The position numbers were made by a program, and so were the translations under genes. A DNA stretch of 64,000 nucleotides from Brettanomyces bruxellensis (Eukaryota; Ascomycota; Pichiomycetes; Pichiales; Pichiaceae), in contig NC_054689.1 in assembly GCF_011074885.1 (NCBI RefSeq), positions 2,790,001-2,854,000 of the forward strand, given 5' to 3'. Under the pieces are notes generated by a model that had not been told where the DNA came from, searched no databases, and worked only from the letters and a program-made list of their open reading frames with translations. This document shows, in pieces, positions 29,569-39,707 of the stretch; the stretch's first letter is position 1, and each line of letters starts with the position of its first letter.

Positions 29569-31815
29569 ATGTCGGAGCCGCCTAGATTTGACTGGTACAA
29601 AATTCCAGGGCTCGAAACATCAACACCGGCGTTGAATGCAGATCGAGGAAATCACACTGATGGAAATGATTCTGGAACTGCAGGCAAGATTAATATTCGA
29701 ATTACGCCCTTGGACCACAAAGGTACGGATGCATCTGACGTGAAGATGAGTGCAGATGGTGACAGTGAGGCGCGGAGGTCGACCACTTTGGATGCAATGT
29801 TCAATCATCTAAAAATATCACTAAACGATAAAGCGTATCATAGTGATGAAACGGTAGCTTTAAAGACACCAGAGCCAGCTCTAACGGGGCGGAGTTCGTC
29901 AAGCTCTGCATTGGATGAATCGGGCAGGGCCGAAAATGGGGCTGCCGGCGGCATTGGGTCGCCAAGGATGGATATTGCCCAAAAAAGTGCGGCTGGTAAT
30001 GGTGCAGGTACAAGTACAGATAATATAGAAGATGATGACTCGATACCGTTATCACTAACGGCAGATGAGCTTACAAAGGATGAGGCAAAGACATATCTCC
30101 GGTGGTACGACTACATAGAGAGCCACAAGCGGAGACAGACCGGGATGAGTGTGAAAGTGACACTAGACGACGTTTTTCGTTTCATGCATCATTTCGGAAT
30201 AAGCGATGGTGTCAAGCGGAAGTTGATGGCGATGTTTGCGAGATGGGCCATGTCCCTTAGCATAGGGCAGTTTTTTGCATTGTTGCGGTTGATATCGCAT
30301 GCACTAAAGGGGGATCCGATCCTCCGAATATCTATAAAAAGAGTGAGTCCGATTCCAAAGCCATTACCCATCATGGCGCGTGGAAAAAGGCAGGAGGGAG
30401 ACGATGAGACTACAAGTGGTGAGGAGAGTGACAGAAGCAGTGTTTCGAGTGTTGAGGATGGTGCAGATGGGGCAACAGGTGCAAAAAAGCTTGATTTGGA
30501 TTCCTTTACACAGTTTATATTGACTGGTGAAAAACCGCCTGATTCGTCGAAAGGCAGGTCGCACAGAAGCCGAGGCAAGAAGAAAATGAGGAAGAAGAAG
30601 AAGAATGTGGGTGCAAAGGAAGGAAATTCGAGGAAAAGAGTGAAGTTTTCGGATCAAGTGGTGTGTGATGATGCCCCAGAGTACGATAGGGGTCAGGATT
30701 TGGCTATAGAGCAGCCCAATGAGGCAACTGCACTTTCTCCGTTGGACTTCCAGCTACCAATGGGGGCACTTTTGAAAAAATTGGAGCAACAACGTACAGG
30801 TGAGGCTTTGAGCCAGCAGCAGGGACAGACACATGAGAATTTGCCAAATACAGCCGATGGTAAGGATGTTCCGCTTCCGGATAACAAATTCCAGAATGTC
30901 CAGATAGACAGCGTGTCTGTTGGAGGTGTTCCGCGTTCTTTTGCGAATGTTATTGGTCCGAATCTTCAGCCTTTAGCGCCAAATTTGACTGGAAGTGCCA
31001 GTAAGATGATGAGGCAAAGAGAGGAGAGTGGGGCTAATGTGTGGCAGCAGCAGCAACAGCAACAAATAGAACCTCAACAACAACAAACTCAACAACAATT
31101 TCAACAACAACCTCAACCTCAACCTCAACAACAACAAACTCAACAACAATTTCAACAACAACCTCAACCTCAACAACAACAATCTCAACAACAACAACAA
31201 ACACAACCTCAATTTCAACAACAAATACATCCCCAATTTCAACAACAAACGCATCCCCAATTTCAACCTCAACAACAAACGCATCCCCAATTTCAACCTC
31301 AACCTCAACCCCAAGTTCAACAACCCTCTCCCTTCCTGTCGGCAGGAAACCAGCGTGCAAACTTCTTCCTAAAATCTGCTCTTACAGGTGGTGGTTCGCT
31401 ATCAGCTCCCCAAAACGCTCCAAAAAGCACAGCATCGCCTCTTCCGCCTCCCCCTCTCCCTGCCCGCAGGAAGAACTTCTCTAATTCCTATCCATACGTT
31501 CCCCCAAAGCCTCAACTCAGCTCCGAACAGAGGCAGAAGTATGCTTCCACGATAAATTCACAGCCTACTGCCTATTCCGGTCAACAGTTGAATCAGTTGG
31601 CACCACAGGGCAACCAAGGTCCCATCCAATACCAGCAGAAGCTGCCGCAGCAGCTGAATCCACAGTATACACAGCCGTATTCTCAAAATGCCCAGCAACA
31701 GTATCCGCTGACTTTTCAACAACAGCAACTGCAACAACAGCCACAACAACCCCAATATCTCCAGAATGGGGGCTATCCAAACGGCCAGGGCTTTGGACAG
31801 CAACAGTGGTCATGA
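29569..31815 (+). CDS. SCD5: Scd5, PP1-targeting endocytosis scaffold
   Basis: 748 residues, starting MSEPPRFDWYKIPGL, which parallels the FDWLNVPGL start of yeast Scd5. The conserved region at about 155-265 matches as well: IPLSLTADELTKDEAKTYLR, then IGQFFALLRLISHALKGD and PIPKPLPIM. An RVKF motif at residues 357-360 is the protein phosphatase 1 (Glc7) docking site, followed by SPLDFQLPMGALLKKLE as in Scd5. In yeast Scd5 brings Glc7 to cortical actin patches and links clathrin to actin in endocytosis. The C-terminal third is Gln/Pro-rich, encoded by a CAA-rich repeat. Confidence 0.9.
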   Translation: MSEPPRFDWYKIPGLETSTPALNADRGNHTDGNDSGTAGKINIRITPLDHKGTDASDVKMSADGDSEARRSTTLDAMFNHLKISLNDKAYHSDETVALKTPEPALTGRSSSSSALDESGRAENGAAGGIGSPRMDIAQKSAAGNGAGTSTDNIEDDDSIPLSLTADELTKDEAKTYLRWYDYIESHKRRQTGMSVKVTLDDVFRFMHHFGISDGVKRKLMAMFARWAMSLSIGQFFALLRLISHALKGDPILRISIKRVSPIPKPLPIMARGKRQEGDDETTSGEESDRSSVSSVEDGADGATGAKKLDLDSFTQFILTGEKPPDSSKGRSHRSRGKKKMRKKKKNVGAKEGNSRKRVKFSDQVVCDDAPEYDRGQDLAIEQPNEATALSPLDFQLPMGALLKKLEQQRTGEALSQQQGQTHENLPNTADGKDVPLPDNKFQNVQIDSVSVGGVPRSFANVIGPNLQPLAPNLTGSASKMMRQREESGANVWQQQQQQQIEPQQQQTQQQFQQQPQPQPQQQQTQQQFQQQPQPQQQQSQQQQQTQPQFQQQIHPQFQQQTHPQFQPQQQTHPQFQPQPQPQVQQPSPFLSAGNQRANFFLKSALTGGGSLSAPQNAPKSTASPLPPPPLPARRKNFSNSYPYVPPKPQLSSEQRQKYASTINSQPTAYSGQQLNQLAPQGNQGPIQYQQKLPQQLNPQYTQPYSQNAQQQYPLTFQQQQLQQQPQQPQYLQNGGYPNGQGFGQQQWS
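31055..31325 (+). repeat. CAA-rich Gln/Pro coding repeat in SCD5
   Basis: Tandem variants of CAACAACAATTTCAACAACAACCTCAACC code for QQQFQQQPQP blocks, changing into HPQFQPQQQT blocks. Glutamine is coded almost only by CAA here, unlike the mixed CAA/CAG further downstream, pointing to recent slippage expansion. Confidence 0.8.
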
Positions 31816-32109
31816 TGGCTTGACTGCACTTTGGTTTCGGCGATCGCATGGGCATGTATGTATATATTTGTAGATGTACAGGTATCGCAAATATGAATAA
31901 AGAGCATTAATATTGATCCGAGGGCCGCTTTGCATCCGTGCACCGTACCGGTGAAAAAATTGGGGGTGGGAAGGCAGAAAAAGTAGAAAAAAAAAAAAAA
32001 AAACCTGATGCAAAATATCCTCATGTCTTGAAATAATCAGATTGGCAAATTAATAGCTTCCCAATCGTAAATTACACCAAACCACACTTAAAAGCACATT
32101 TGCACAAAG
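31816..32109. other. Short intergenic region, SCD5 to MGR2
   Basis: 294 bp with a run of A at about 31988-32003. It should hold the SCD5 terminator and the MGR2 promoter. Confidence 0.45.
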
Positions 32110-32565
32110 ATGTCTGCAAGCAGAAGAGTTCAGTATCCACAACAGTCGAACTGGCAGAAGTTCAAGATGGGCCTTGCGATGGGCGTAAGTATATGAGAAA
32201 CATGGATGATAGTCATAGTCTTTGGTGGTTTTTTGATCAATACTAACACAGAAATACGGCATTTCTTATTTTGACAGTCTGCAGTCGGTGTCGTGACAGG
32301 ATTCATGTTTGGAGGCTACGCAATTCTACGTTATGGTGCACCAAAAGGTGTCATAAACACTATGGGCCAGTACATATTGGGCTCGGCAGCAGCTTTCGGC
32401 ATGTTTATGTCAATTGGTTCTGTTATCAGGTCGGACTCGATTATGTCCGATCCATCTTTCGCCATGGTTGCCGGAAAAAGGCCTGAAAGCATGGCTGAAC
32501 TGAGGGCCATGATGATGGCTAGGCATATGGTTAATATGGAGAATATGAAGATGAAGAAGAACTAA
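32110..32565 (+). CDS. MGR2: TIM23 complex subunit Mgr2 (Romo1 family), two exons
   Basis: Exon 1 is 32110-32184 ([20 protein letters not shown] followed by GLAMG) and exon 2 is 32278-32565, giving 120 residues. The 93-bp intron has GTAAGT at 32185, a TACTAAC branch site at 32241-32247 and a TTGACAG acceptor ending at 32277. The spliced product matches Mgr2: [12 protein letters not shown], then a glycine-rich first helix ([15 protein letters not shown]) and a second ([20 protein letters not shown]). Mgr2 is a small inner-membrane protein that gates lateral release at the TIM23 translocase. The internal ATG at 32305 alone would truncate the first helix. It has a Met-rich C-terminus. Confidence 0.93.
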
Positions 32566-33451
32566 CTAGAGAAATGAAGTCTGGCTGTAAAGAGGCAGAT
32601 GTTGCAGATCAAATAAAGGAAAGAAGCAAATCGCTTTGTTCTTTGGGGCCGGTGAGTCAGTTTGATTCTTGTATTTATATAGTTGTTGTTTGGGCCACTT
32701 TACTGTTCGTATTGGCAGATTGCAGAAGGAGGCAAATTGAGGCAACTGCTGGCTGCTGGCTTTTTTAATGAATTGTTAAGATTGTAAATACTTGCTAATG
32801 TATTGAAGATGGTAGGGGTGGATTTGTACTCGAATCATAATAAAATTCAAGTTCGAATTATAATAAAATTCGAATTGTTCTACACAAACGTTTTGTATTG
32901 TATTCTTTTTTTAGCGTTTTCTGTTCTTCTTTTTTTTCCCATTTCCATCGCTTTTTTCGCGCGCGCTTTGCTCGGCAACAGATCAGTGATAGTTATTGTT
33001 TCAGCCTCCAATTCGCACTTTTTTCTTGCGAAACATAATGAAAAAAGTGATTTAGACAATTGGGATGATGTTTCAGATTTATCGAACTTGAAACAGGGAC
33101 AAGGCAACATGGAGCCCAGATAGATATAAGAATGTGTTTGCGTACAGAAATCAATCTGTTTACTTGTGATAATGTGTCAGCTAACAATAGAATGTCCTGT
33201 AATAGGACGTCTTTATTTCGTCTGTGTCTTGGGTGATTACTGCATTTGGAAACAACTCGCAACTTTCTCACAGACTTTGGAAAACTGGGACGGATTATAA
33301 TTTTATTATTATACTGCCTGTTTCTTGACGTTTTTTTTTTTTTTTATCCTTATATCTTTTTTTACCATTTTGCAACCCGACCATAATTTTAATTACCCAC
33401 CTGTTGTTTTATATTTACTTGCATAGGATAGCGGGAGACTGGACAAATCAA
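32566..33451. promoter_or_regulatory. SST2 promoter with three pheromone-response elements
   Basis: 886 bp between MGR2 and SST2. The 7-bp element TGAAACA, or its complement TGTTTCA, occurs at 32997-33003, 33069-33075 and 33089-33095, all within 100 bp and about 360-455 bp before the SST2 ATG. TGAAACA is the Ste12-binding pheromone-response element in S. cerevisiae, where SST2 is pheromone-induced. A T-run lies near 33331-33345. No gene was seen here. Confidence 0.65.
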
Positions 33452-35800
33452 ATGCCATCGTCCAAAAAGTCAATCCAACGATCCCTAAGACGGACTTCGC
33501 TTGGCAGGATTGCTTCTGACGATCTCAAAGATATCTATTCTTCGCTGATCTACTGCTTAAAGCTAAAAGAAGAAAGAAGCAAATCTTTAGAGCATGCGTC
33601 AAACAAAATTCTGAGCTTTTCGTTCGGAAAGGCTCCCCTGTTCAGTTTTTGTGTGGGAAAAGCTCTTTGTGCACTCGAAAATTTGTCTTTTGATGTTCAT
33701 CAACAGTCACTAACCACAAATATATCGTATGACATAACAAAACAAAGTGCATTTAATCTTCTTACAATTTTTTTTGATGCACATCTCTTGCATTGTCCAG
33801 AGGATCGGACTAAGAACCTTCTTCCCGGTAAGAATAAGCTTGTTCAAGTCACTCCCAAGGGAGCAGCAGTTTTCCAACGGTTTTGTGAAAAGAAAGGCAT
33901 TCTCAGTAATGCAAGAAAAGTCACTGACCTGCTCGAATCAAATATAAACACGATGCAGTTGGTTTATTTTGAGCGGAACCCAGAAACAGACAGGATTATA
34001 CACAATGAATATTGGGATAAGCTTCTCTTTGTGGGTGTTATGGGTCCCAGAATGAATTTTTGGTCGCCAAAAAATCCACCAGACGAAATACCAGACGAAA
34101 TTCTTAATTCAAGGAAAATGTGGGAGGATATTGCCAGTGAAGCCAAATTTGGAAACTATATATTTGATGGTTATCTTAGCAATGGCAGTCCCGGAGATGC
34201 AAAAGAGAGTCAAGCCAACTTCCAGGAGTACTTGGATTCAAAGAATGAGAACAAAAGCATATCAGAGGAGTCCGGAACTTCGAAAAGCTCTGGAAAGAAA
34301 AGTACCAAGGCAAAAAAGATGAAAAAGACCTCTGAAAAGTATCCATTCTACCATCGGTTCTTTAGCAACCCAGACTCCGACTCCCACATACAGTACTATG
34401 TGTCTAATAAAGGAGTCCGGCTATTTAGAAACAAAACGGTTTACGAGAAGAGCCATAAGGACAGATTGCTCTCATATTGTGTTACAGGACAGGCAATTGT
34501 TCAGTATTTGATGGATTGTACCGATATTATGTACATAGATGAGGCTCTGGGCATTGGTGAGACGTTTATGCAGTTGAATCTTCTTGAAAAGGCTTATACT
34601 GATGATAAATTGGCTTCACATAATATATTCTCCGGTACAAAGCATGATTTTTACAAGTTGAGTGACGAGGGAAAGAAGATTGTTCACTGGAAGAGAATTG
34701 GGAAAAGAGATGTGTGTGAGAAGGTTGAAAATGAACAAGTATCCTCAAGTGAGCCGCTGGAAAATAGAGATGAAAAAGAAGAAGTCGACTCTTTACAAGC
34801 AGATGGCTCAGTACACAGCAAATTCGATAATTGCAGCTGCGGTGAAGATGGAGATGCCATTAAGCTCAAGACAATGCGTATAATACCATCTTCACCTTCT
34901 GTATCAGTGGGTCATTTTTCTTCAGATTCGATATTTGTTGACTGTGAGCAGGATAACGGAAAGAAAGCATCGGTCGAACAGCAAATCAAAGGATTGACGC
35001 TCAGCAAAGTGCTGAAGGATCCTGCCCTAAAGTATCTCTTCAGGCAGCACCTATTTCAGAGTTACTGTGAAGAGAATTTGGATGCGTATGATGCAATTGG
35101 GGAGTTTGAATCCAAGTTGGGAGTGCTTAAGAAGTTGGTGAAACTCAGGAGGAAGCAGAAGTTGGATGCCAGCTCTGGTAAGAATGCCAAATTCTCGTCT
35201 GTAAGTAGCAAAAGAAGAAGCCTGACTGTGAAATCTGCCATCAGCCGGGTTTCCAAAGAGTGTCTTTCCAAAATTTATGCAATCTACAGTTCGTACTTGA
35301 TAGATGGTGTGATGAATGAGCTCAACATCGACTCGCATCTAAAATTTAGCATTCGGCAGTTGATGACATCTCCAGACACGCCATCTGTCTTTAAATCATT
35401 CCCCACTCCTGAGGCACAAAGACAAATCAACACTGCAAACGTCCACTGGTTGCAAAAAATGGACAGCAAAGCAAGCAGTGGCAGCCAGGAATGTTCCAAA
35501 ACTCCAACTGAAAAAGCTAATGGTGGCAAAGCAGAAGACATGAATAATGAAGCAGGACCAAAGAGGCCACCCAACATCCATATTGGCCCAAGAAAGGACG
35601 TGGGAAGATCAGAATTATCACCTTCGGATATTGTCATGGCTCCAACATTGAGCATTTTGTGGAAAGTGGGGGATTTATATGGGCAGGTTCGAACTCAGGT
35701 AAGACAGATGTTGGAGCAGGACTCTCTGCCCAAGTTTCTTGGTTCCGATACGTTGTATGAGTCGATGCGGCGGTGCAGCAATGGCTCTATTGGGAATTGA
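33452..35800 (+). CDS. SST2: RGS protein Sst2, desensitiser of pheromone signalling
   Basis: I start at the ATG at 33452 (MPSSKKSIQRSLRR), giving 782 residues; the frame opens 16 codons earlier but without an ATG. Two DEP-type domains are visible, at about 75-150 (KQSAFNLLTIFFDAHLLHC) and about 320-400 (GVRLFRNKTVYEKSHKDRLL). The C-terminal RGS domain starts near 515 (LSKVLKDPALKYLFRQHLF, then CEENLDAYDAIGEF), is split by a long insert, and resumes with SKECLSKIYAIYSSYL and the final segment near 760. Sst2 speeds GTP hydrolysis by the pheromone-receptor G alpha subunit Gpa1; the DEP domains bind the receptor tail. Length is near S. cerevisiae Sst2 (698). Confidence 0.93.
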   Translation: MPSSKKSIQRSLRRTSLGRIASDDLKDIYSSLIYCLKLKEERSKSLEHASNKILSFSFGKAPLFSFCVGKALCALENLSFDVHQQSLTTNISYDITKQSAFNLLTIFFDAHLLHCPEDRTKNLLPGKNKLVQVTPKGAAVFQRFCEKKGILSNARKVTDLLESNINTMQLVYFERNPETDRIIHNEYWDKLLFVGVMGPRMNFWSPKNPPDEIPDEILNSRKMWEDIASEAKFGNYIFDGYLSNGSPGDAKESQANFQEYLDSKNENKSISEESGTSKSSGKKSTKAKKMKKTSEKYPFYHRFFSNPDSDSHIQYYVSNKGVRLFRNKTVYEKSHKDRLLSYCVTGQAIVQYLMDCTDIMYIDEALGIGETFMQLNLLEKAYTDDKLASHNIFSGTKHDFYKLSDEGKKIVHWKRIGKRDVCEKVENEQVSSSEPLENRDEKEEVDSLQADGSVHSKFDNCSCGEDGDAIKLKTMRIIPSSPSVSVGHFSSDSIFVDCEQDNGKKASVEQQIKGLTLSKVLKDPALKYLFRQHLFQSYCEENLDAYDAIGEFESKLGVLKKLVKLRRKQKLDASSGKNAKFSSVSSKRRSLTVKSAISRVSKECLSKIYAIYSSYLIDGVMNELNIDSHLKFSIRQLMTSPDTPSVFKSFPTPEAQRQINTANVHWLQKMDSKASSGSQECSKTPTEKANGGKAEDMNNEAGPKRPPNIHIGPRKDVGRSELSPSDIVMAPTLSILWKVGDLYGQVRTQVRQMLEQDSLPKFLGSDTLYESMRRCSNGSIGN

Positions 35801-35929
35801 GAGGAGAAGATAGATCGTGTGTGTAAAAAGTATTTTGCCGGATATGCAGTACCGATTTATGGGCATAATTAATATTTTAAAGCATAATCAGATTTTAGTA
35901 AGTGTAGCTGGTTGTGGGTAATGATGAAG

Positions 35930-36385
35930 ATTGTATTCAGCATCTACAAGTTTACGACAGTTTGAGTTGTTCTTCAAAGTTTGTGGTTGCTATTTAGGTG
36001 TTGGTATGTTTGATGGGCCAGCCAGTTCTGACATCTTCCTCAATATTGGTTCTGCATTTCAATTGATGAGATTCGAGTACAATTTTGAACATGATCAGTT
36101 GATGGAAGTCAACAATAGATATGAAACCATATATGGACAAACATGCTGAGCATTACAACGAGGATTGCGAATATGAACTTCATTGCGTTTAGTTCATCAA
36201 GGTGATGTTTCCATGGGTTACTATTATGCAATGATCAAACCAAATGAAGAGGATAAGTGGTTTAGGTTCGACAACGATAAACCTGGAGGATTACAACTAA
36301 TGATGTTTTCAAGGGCACAGATGAAGATCCTGATAGGCTGAAAGATGTGACCAGAGACGGCACTACCCTCATGCATTAATTAGCA
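35930..36385 (+). pseudogene. Broken fragment of a Ubp15/USP7-type deubiquitinase
   Basis: Translated in pieces, this stretch resembles the C-terminal half of a USP catalytic domain. LRQFELFFKVC and FQLMRFEYNFEHDQLMEVNN in one frame (to about 36125) are followed by DKHAEHYNEDCEYELHC in a second (from 36136). Then VHQGDVSMGYYYAMIKPNEE plus DKWFRFDNDK lies in a third frame (from 36192), and NDVFKGTDEDPDRLKDV follows after another shift. These correspond to the QLKRFEYD, YELHGVLVHQGD and GHYY...IKP...WFRFDD blocks of Ubp15. At least three frameshifts separate them. The USP catalytic His, expected in G-H-Y-Y, is Tyr (TAC at 36219-36221). It has no start codon and no Cys box, so it is a relic; an intact copy probably lies elsewhere. 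Confidence 0.85.
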
Positions 36386-36505
36386 CTACTCTCATGCATT
36401 AATCAGCACTACCCTCATGCATTAATCAACACTACTCTCACACATAATCAGCATTACTCTCACACATAATCAACACTACTCTCACATATAATCAACACAG
36501 ACTAC
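36360..36505 (+). repeat. 22-24-bp tandem repeat (CACTACTCTCACACATAATCA)
   Basis: About six imperfect units; the first three read like CACTACCCTCATGCATTAATCAG and the later ones like CACTACTCTCACACATAATCA. The array abuts the 3' end of the deubiquitinase relic and precedes the GCD11 3' end. Confidence 0.75.
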
Positions 36506-36656
36506 AGAGCCAAAAACTACCGTTGCGACTTCCGTCAAGATTTAATTTATTTATTTGATACTTAACAGACCCCAGGCTCAATGACTAAACCCATGGCAAG
36601 CAGCGATAAAACTAATTAAACTGCAAAGCAGATACATATATAGAGGCGTTCGTCGT

Positions 36657-38345
36657 TCACTGAACAGGCTCGATTGTGGTTCCCTTCTTGATGGTGGCCC
36701 ATCCAATCAAACGGAAGTGCTTGTCGATTCTTCTGGACAGAGCGATCTTCTCGTTGATCTCGGTACAGGCAGGAGATGTGAGTGTTAAACGAGCCATATC
36801 GGCCTTGACAGCGACCACCCGTGCACCGGTTGCAGTAGAGCCGATGTTGACCATGAGGACATCGTCAACTTCCAACTTTCTGACCTTGACCTGCTTCTGG
36901 CCGTCCGTTTTCACACCCAAGAGACGTCTCAAAAGGAAGTAGTTGATCTCGATGTCTGTGAAAATGGATGGAAGAGAGCCTCTTGCTCCCACAACCTGGC
37001 CCACAAGCCTGTCAGCCCTGCAAAGCGTGGGATCAACCTTGGTTCCCACACCAATAAGCCCACCGGGAACGGCAAACTTCAAGTCGTTGTGCTCGGCAAA
37101 GAGAGAGACGATGTGGGAGAAGATTGGACGGCACTGGATCTTTCCAGAGTCATCTTTGGTGACGATTCCGGGTCTGATCTCGATCTCGTCGCCGATTCTG
37201 AACACACCGGTCAAAATAGAGCCTCCGGCAACACCTCCCTTCAAGTCGTTGATCTCGGAACCGGGCTTATTCACATCGAACGAACGGATAACCATCAGTC
37301 TTGGCTTGGCAGTGAAGTCCCTGACAGGCACCGGGATCGACTTCACCATGCACATGTCCACGGCATCGATGTTGTACTTCAACTGGGCACTGATGGGGAT
37401 GATTGGCGCACCATCTGCAACCGTACCCTTGATAAACTTGAGAATCGACTTCTCGTGCTCTAGTGCGGCCTCTCTCTTCATCAAATCGACCTTGTTCTGG
37501 AGGATGATCACGTGCTTCAACTTCATGATCTCGATTGCCGCCAAGTGCTCCGATGTCTGCGGCTGAGGGCAAGGCTCGTTTCCTGCAATAAGCAACAAGG
37601 CGGCATCCATAACTGCTGCTCCTGAAAGCATAGTGCTCATCAAAATATCGTGACCAGGACAGTCAACAAAGGACACGTGGCGCACCAACTGGTACCGGCC
37701 CGTGCATCCCTCCCGGAGGCACTTTGGGTGTATTTCCTTGTCCGACTTGAAAGAGTGGTAGCATTCTGGTTCTGGGCACTCCGGGTTGTCGCACTTGTAG
37801 ATTTTCGCGTTTGCATATCCAAGCTTGATCGTGATGTTTCTCTCCAACTCGTTCTTGAACCGCACCGTCTGAACTCCCGAGATGGCTTTCACCACCGTCG
37901 ATTTTCCGTGTGCAACATGTCCAATTGTTCCGATGTTAATGGTAGCTTGCCTGTTGATAATCTCGGCTGAAAGGGGCGTCAACTTGCTGATATCTGGGTT
38001 CTCCGGCTGCTCGGGCAACCCTCCTCCCTCCTCGAACTCCCTTTTCCTCTTCTGCTCTTCTGTTTCCTCGTCTCCTGCCATCGTTCCTTCTGCAAATGTC
38101 ACTTTTTTCGCTGCTTTACTGTCTGTGCTGTTTTCGGCCGGTTCTTCCACTCCGCTTTTGGCTTCTTCGCCTGCTGTAGCCTTCTCCTCCTTCTTCACTT
38201 CATCTTCTTCCTTCTTTTCTGTTTTCTTCTCGTCTTTCTTCTCCTCCTTCTTCAAGATATTGTCTTTCTCTCTAATCTTCTTGTCAATATTTCCTTTGGC
38301 TCCAATCACCAGATCTGGAACAACATCCTGGATTTCTCTTGGCAT
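36657..38345 (-). CDS. GCD11: Translation initiation factor eIF2 gamma (Gcd11)
   Basis: 562 residues, ATG at 38343-38345. GTPase motifs are intact: GHVAHGKST (142-150), VDCPGHD (227-233) and NKVDLMK (284-290). The Cys knuckle of eIF2 gamma is present, with Cys 185, 190, 195, 209 and 214. It carries initiator Met-tRNA to the 40S subunit in the eIF2 ternary complex. The N-terminal extension, about 125 residues and Lys/Glu-rich, contains KKVTF at 80-84. In S. cerevisiae the equivalent KKVAF motif recruits the phosphatase Glc7 to dephosphorylate eIF2 alpha. It is a little longer than S. cerevisiae Gcd11 (527). Confidence 0.98.
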   Translation of the reverse strand: MPREIQDVVPDLVIGAKGNIDKKIREKDNILKKEEKKDEKKTEKKEEDEVKKEEKATAGEEAKSGVEEPAENSTDSKAAKKVTFAEGTMAGDEETEEQKRKREFEEGGGLPEQPENPDISKLTPLSAEIINRQATINIGTIGHVAHGKSTVVKAISGVQTVRFKNELERNITIKLGYANAKIYKCDNPECPEPECYHSFKSDKEIHPKCLREGCTGRYQLVRHVSFVDCPGHDILMSTMLSGAAVMDAALLLIAGNEPCPQPQTSEHLAAIEIMKLKHVIILQNKVDLMKREAALEHEKSILKFIKGTVADGAPIIPISAQLKYNIDAVDMCMVKSIPVPVRDFTAKPRLMVIRSFDVNKPGSEINDLKGGVAGGSILTGVFRIGDEIEIRPGIVTKDDSGKIQCRPIFSHIVSLFAEHNDLKFAVPGGLIGVGTKVDPTLCRADRLVGQVVGARGSLPSIFTDIEINYFLLRRLLGVKTDGQKQVKVRKLEVDDVLMVNIGSTATGARVVAVKADMARLTLTSPACTEINEKIALSRRIDKHFRLIGWATIKKGTTIEPVQ

Positions 38346-39095
38346 CTTGATGTTTTCGTTTGCCTGTGTATATCTGCTTGTGCCTTTTTGGCTTGTCCTT
38401 TATTTGCTGCTGCTTTGCTTTTTCCCCATATAAAAACACTTGCCCTGCTCTTTTCTGTCTTTTACTCATTCTATTCATTTTTTTTTAGTTTCCTGTTTTT
38501 TTTGATTTTTTTCACCACGAAAATTTCACATCATCCTTTGTTCCCCATACAGCCTAACTCCTGAAAAATTTTTTTTCCTTACTTACCGCCGCTCACCCCC
38601 ATGCTCCAAGGCACCAGCCGACGGGTCGATTGACTTCAGGCTTTTGCATATACTTTGTGTCATGCCCAGTACAGCTTAATGATAATGATAAAGATCTGGA
38701 AGTTTCTGAGAATACAGATGGTCATACATTATAGTTTGGGAAAATATCTGGATACAAGTAAACCTTCATATATATACATATAGGAATTACACTTGGAATG
38801 ATATTACGTGAAAGCATATAGTGTAAAGACAACTAACTAATACAATCCTGTGCTGTCTCCTTATCTAGTCTTCAATCAACAAGCCGAGTATGCAGTGAAA
38901 AAAGCAAGAAAAAGCAATAAACATATCCAAGCAACCTCAAAAGTAGTACCCTAGAAATAAACACTAGCAAGAAGTTACAAGACATACTAATTATAACTAC
39001 GACACATTTAAAAAGAAACAAATTCAATTTGACTATATATAAAAAGTGAAAATCATAAAACCGAAAACTCAAAGATCATTAGCGAGACTCCCAAC
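38346..39095. other. GCD11 promoter and HSP 3' side
   Basis: 750 bp between two leftward genes. The first 200 bp upstream of GCD11 are T-rich. No RNA or protein gene recognised. Confidence 0.45.
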
Positions 39096-39707
39096 TCAAT
39101 CGATGGAGATCTTTTTGACGTTCTGCGAGTTCTTAACCTTTGGAACCTGCAAAGTCAAAATACCATCCTGGAAGCCTGCCTTGATGTTTTCACCGTCGAC
39201 ATTCTGTGGTAAAGTCAAAGACCTCTCAAACTTACCATATTGAATCTCACTGTGCACAACAGTGTCACCTTCCTTCTCCTCATTCTTGGTCTCTGGAATT
39301 TCACCCTTGATGCTCAACAAGTGACTGTCCTTATCGAAGTTGATATCCAAGTGGTCCTTTGCAGCACCTGGAACAGAAACCTTTAGAGTGTAAGATTTCT
39401 CGTTTTCGTGCACATCTAATGCTGGAATGAACGTGTCCTCATCAAAGGCGGAGCCAAAGAATGGATCGTTGTAGAATGAAAGTAGTGAATTCTGCTTTTC
39501 CTGGTCACCCTTCTTTGCCGGAGCGCCTTGCTTTGGGGCTTTAGCAACAGCCTTTTTGTCATCTGGCTTCAAGGACTTCCTGTTTCCTCTCTTGTTTGAA
39601 GTCTGGCCAATTGCCTGGTGGACCTGATCAACTGCATCCGCAATGTCATCAACGAAATCATACAATGGAGTGTATGGGGAAGAGTATGGGTTGAAGAAGA
39701 AAGACAT
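39096..39707 (-). CDS. Small heat-shock protein (Hsp20/alpha-crystallin family)
   Basis: 203 residues, ATG at 39705-39707. The N-terminal arm is aromatic and flexible (SFFFNPYSSPYTPLYDF). The alpha-crystallin domain spans about residues 90-195: IPALDVHENEKSYTLKVSVP starts it, and GKFERSLTLPQNVDGENIKA leads to the conserved GILTLQVPK motif. It then ends KNVKK-like and acidic. This is an ATP-independent holdase that forms oligomers, most like Hsp26 of S. cerevisiae (214). The region upstream contains heat-shock-type elements, in keeping with stress induction. Confidence 0.93.
   Translation of the reverse strand: MSFFFNPYSSPYTPLYDFVDDIADAVDQVHQAIGQTSNKRGNRKSLKPDDKKAVAKAPKQGAPAKKGDQEKQNSLLSFYNDPFFGSAFDEDTFIPALDVHENEKSYTLKVSVPGAAKDHLDINFDKDSHLLSIKGEIPETKNEEKEGDTVVHSEIQYGKFERSLTLPQNVDGENIKAGFQDGILTLQVPKVKNSQNVKKISID

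Noticed and set aside
31041..31484. Thr/Ser-rich plus-strand frame in SCD5.
   Set aside because: Out-of-frame reading of the CAA repeat (ACA, AAC), not a gene.
35683..35695. B-box-like GGTTCGAACTC in the plus strand.
   Set aside because: It lies inside the SST2 coding region and no cloverleaf fits.
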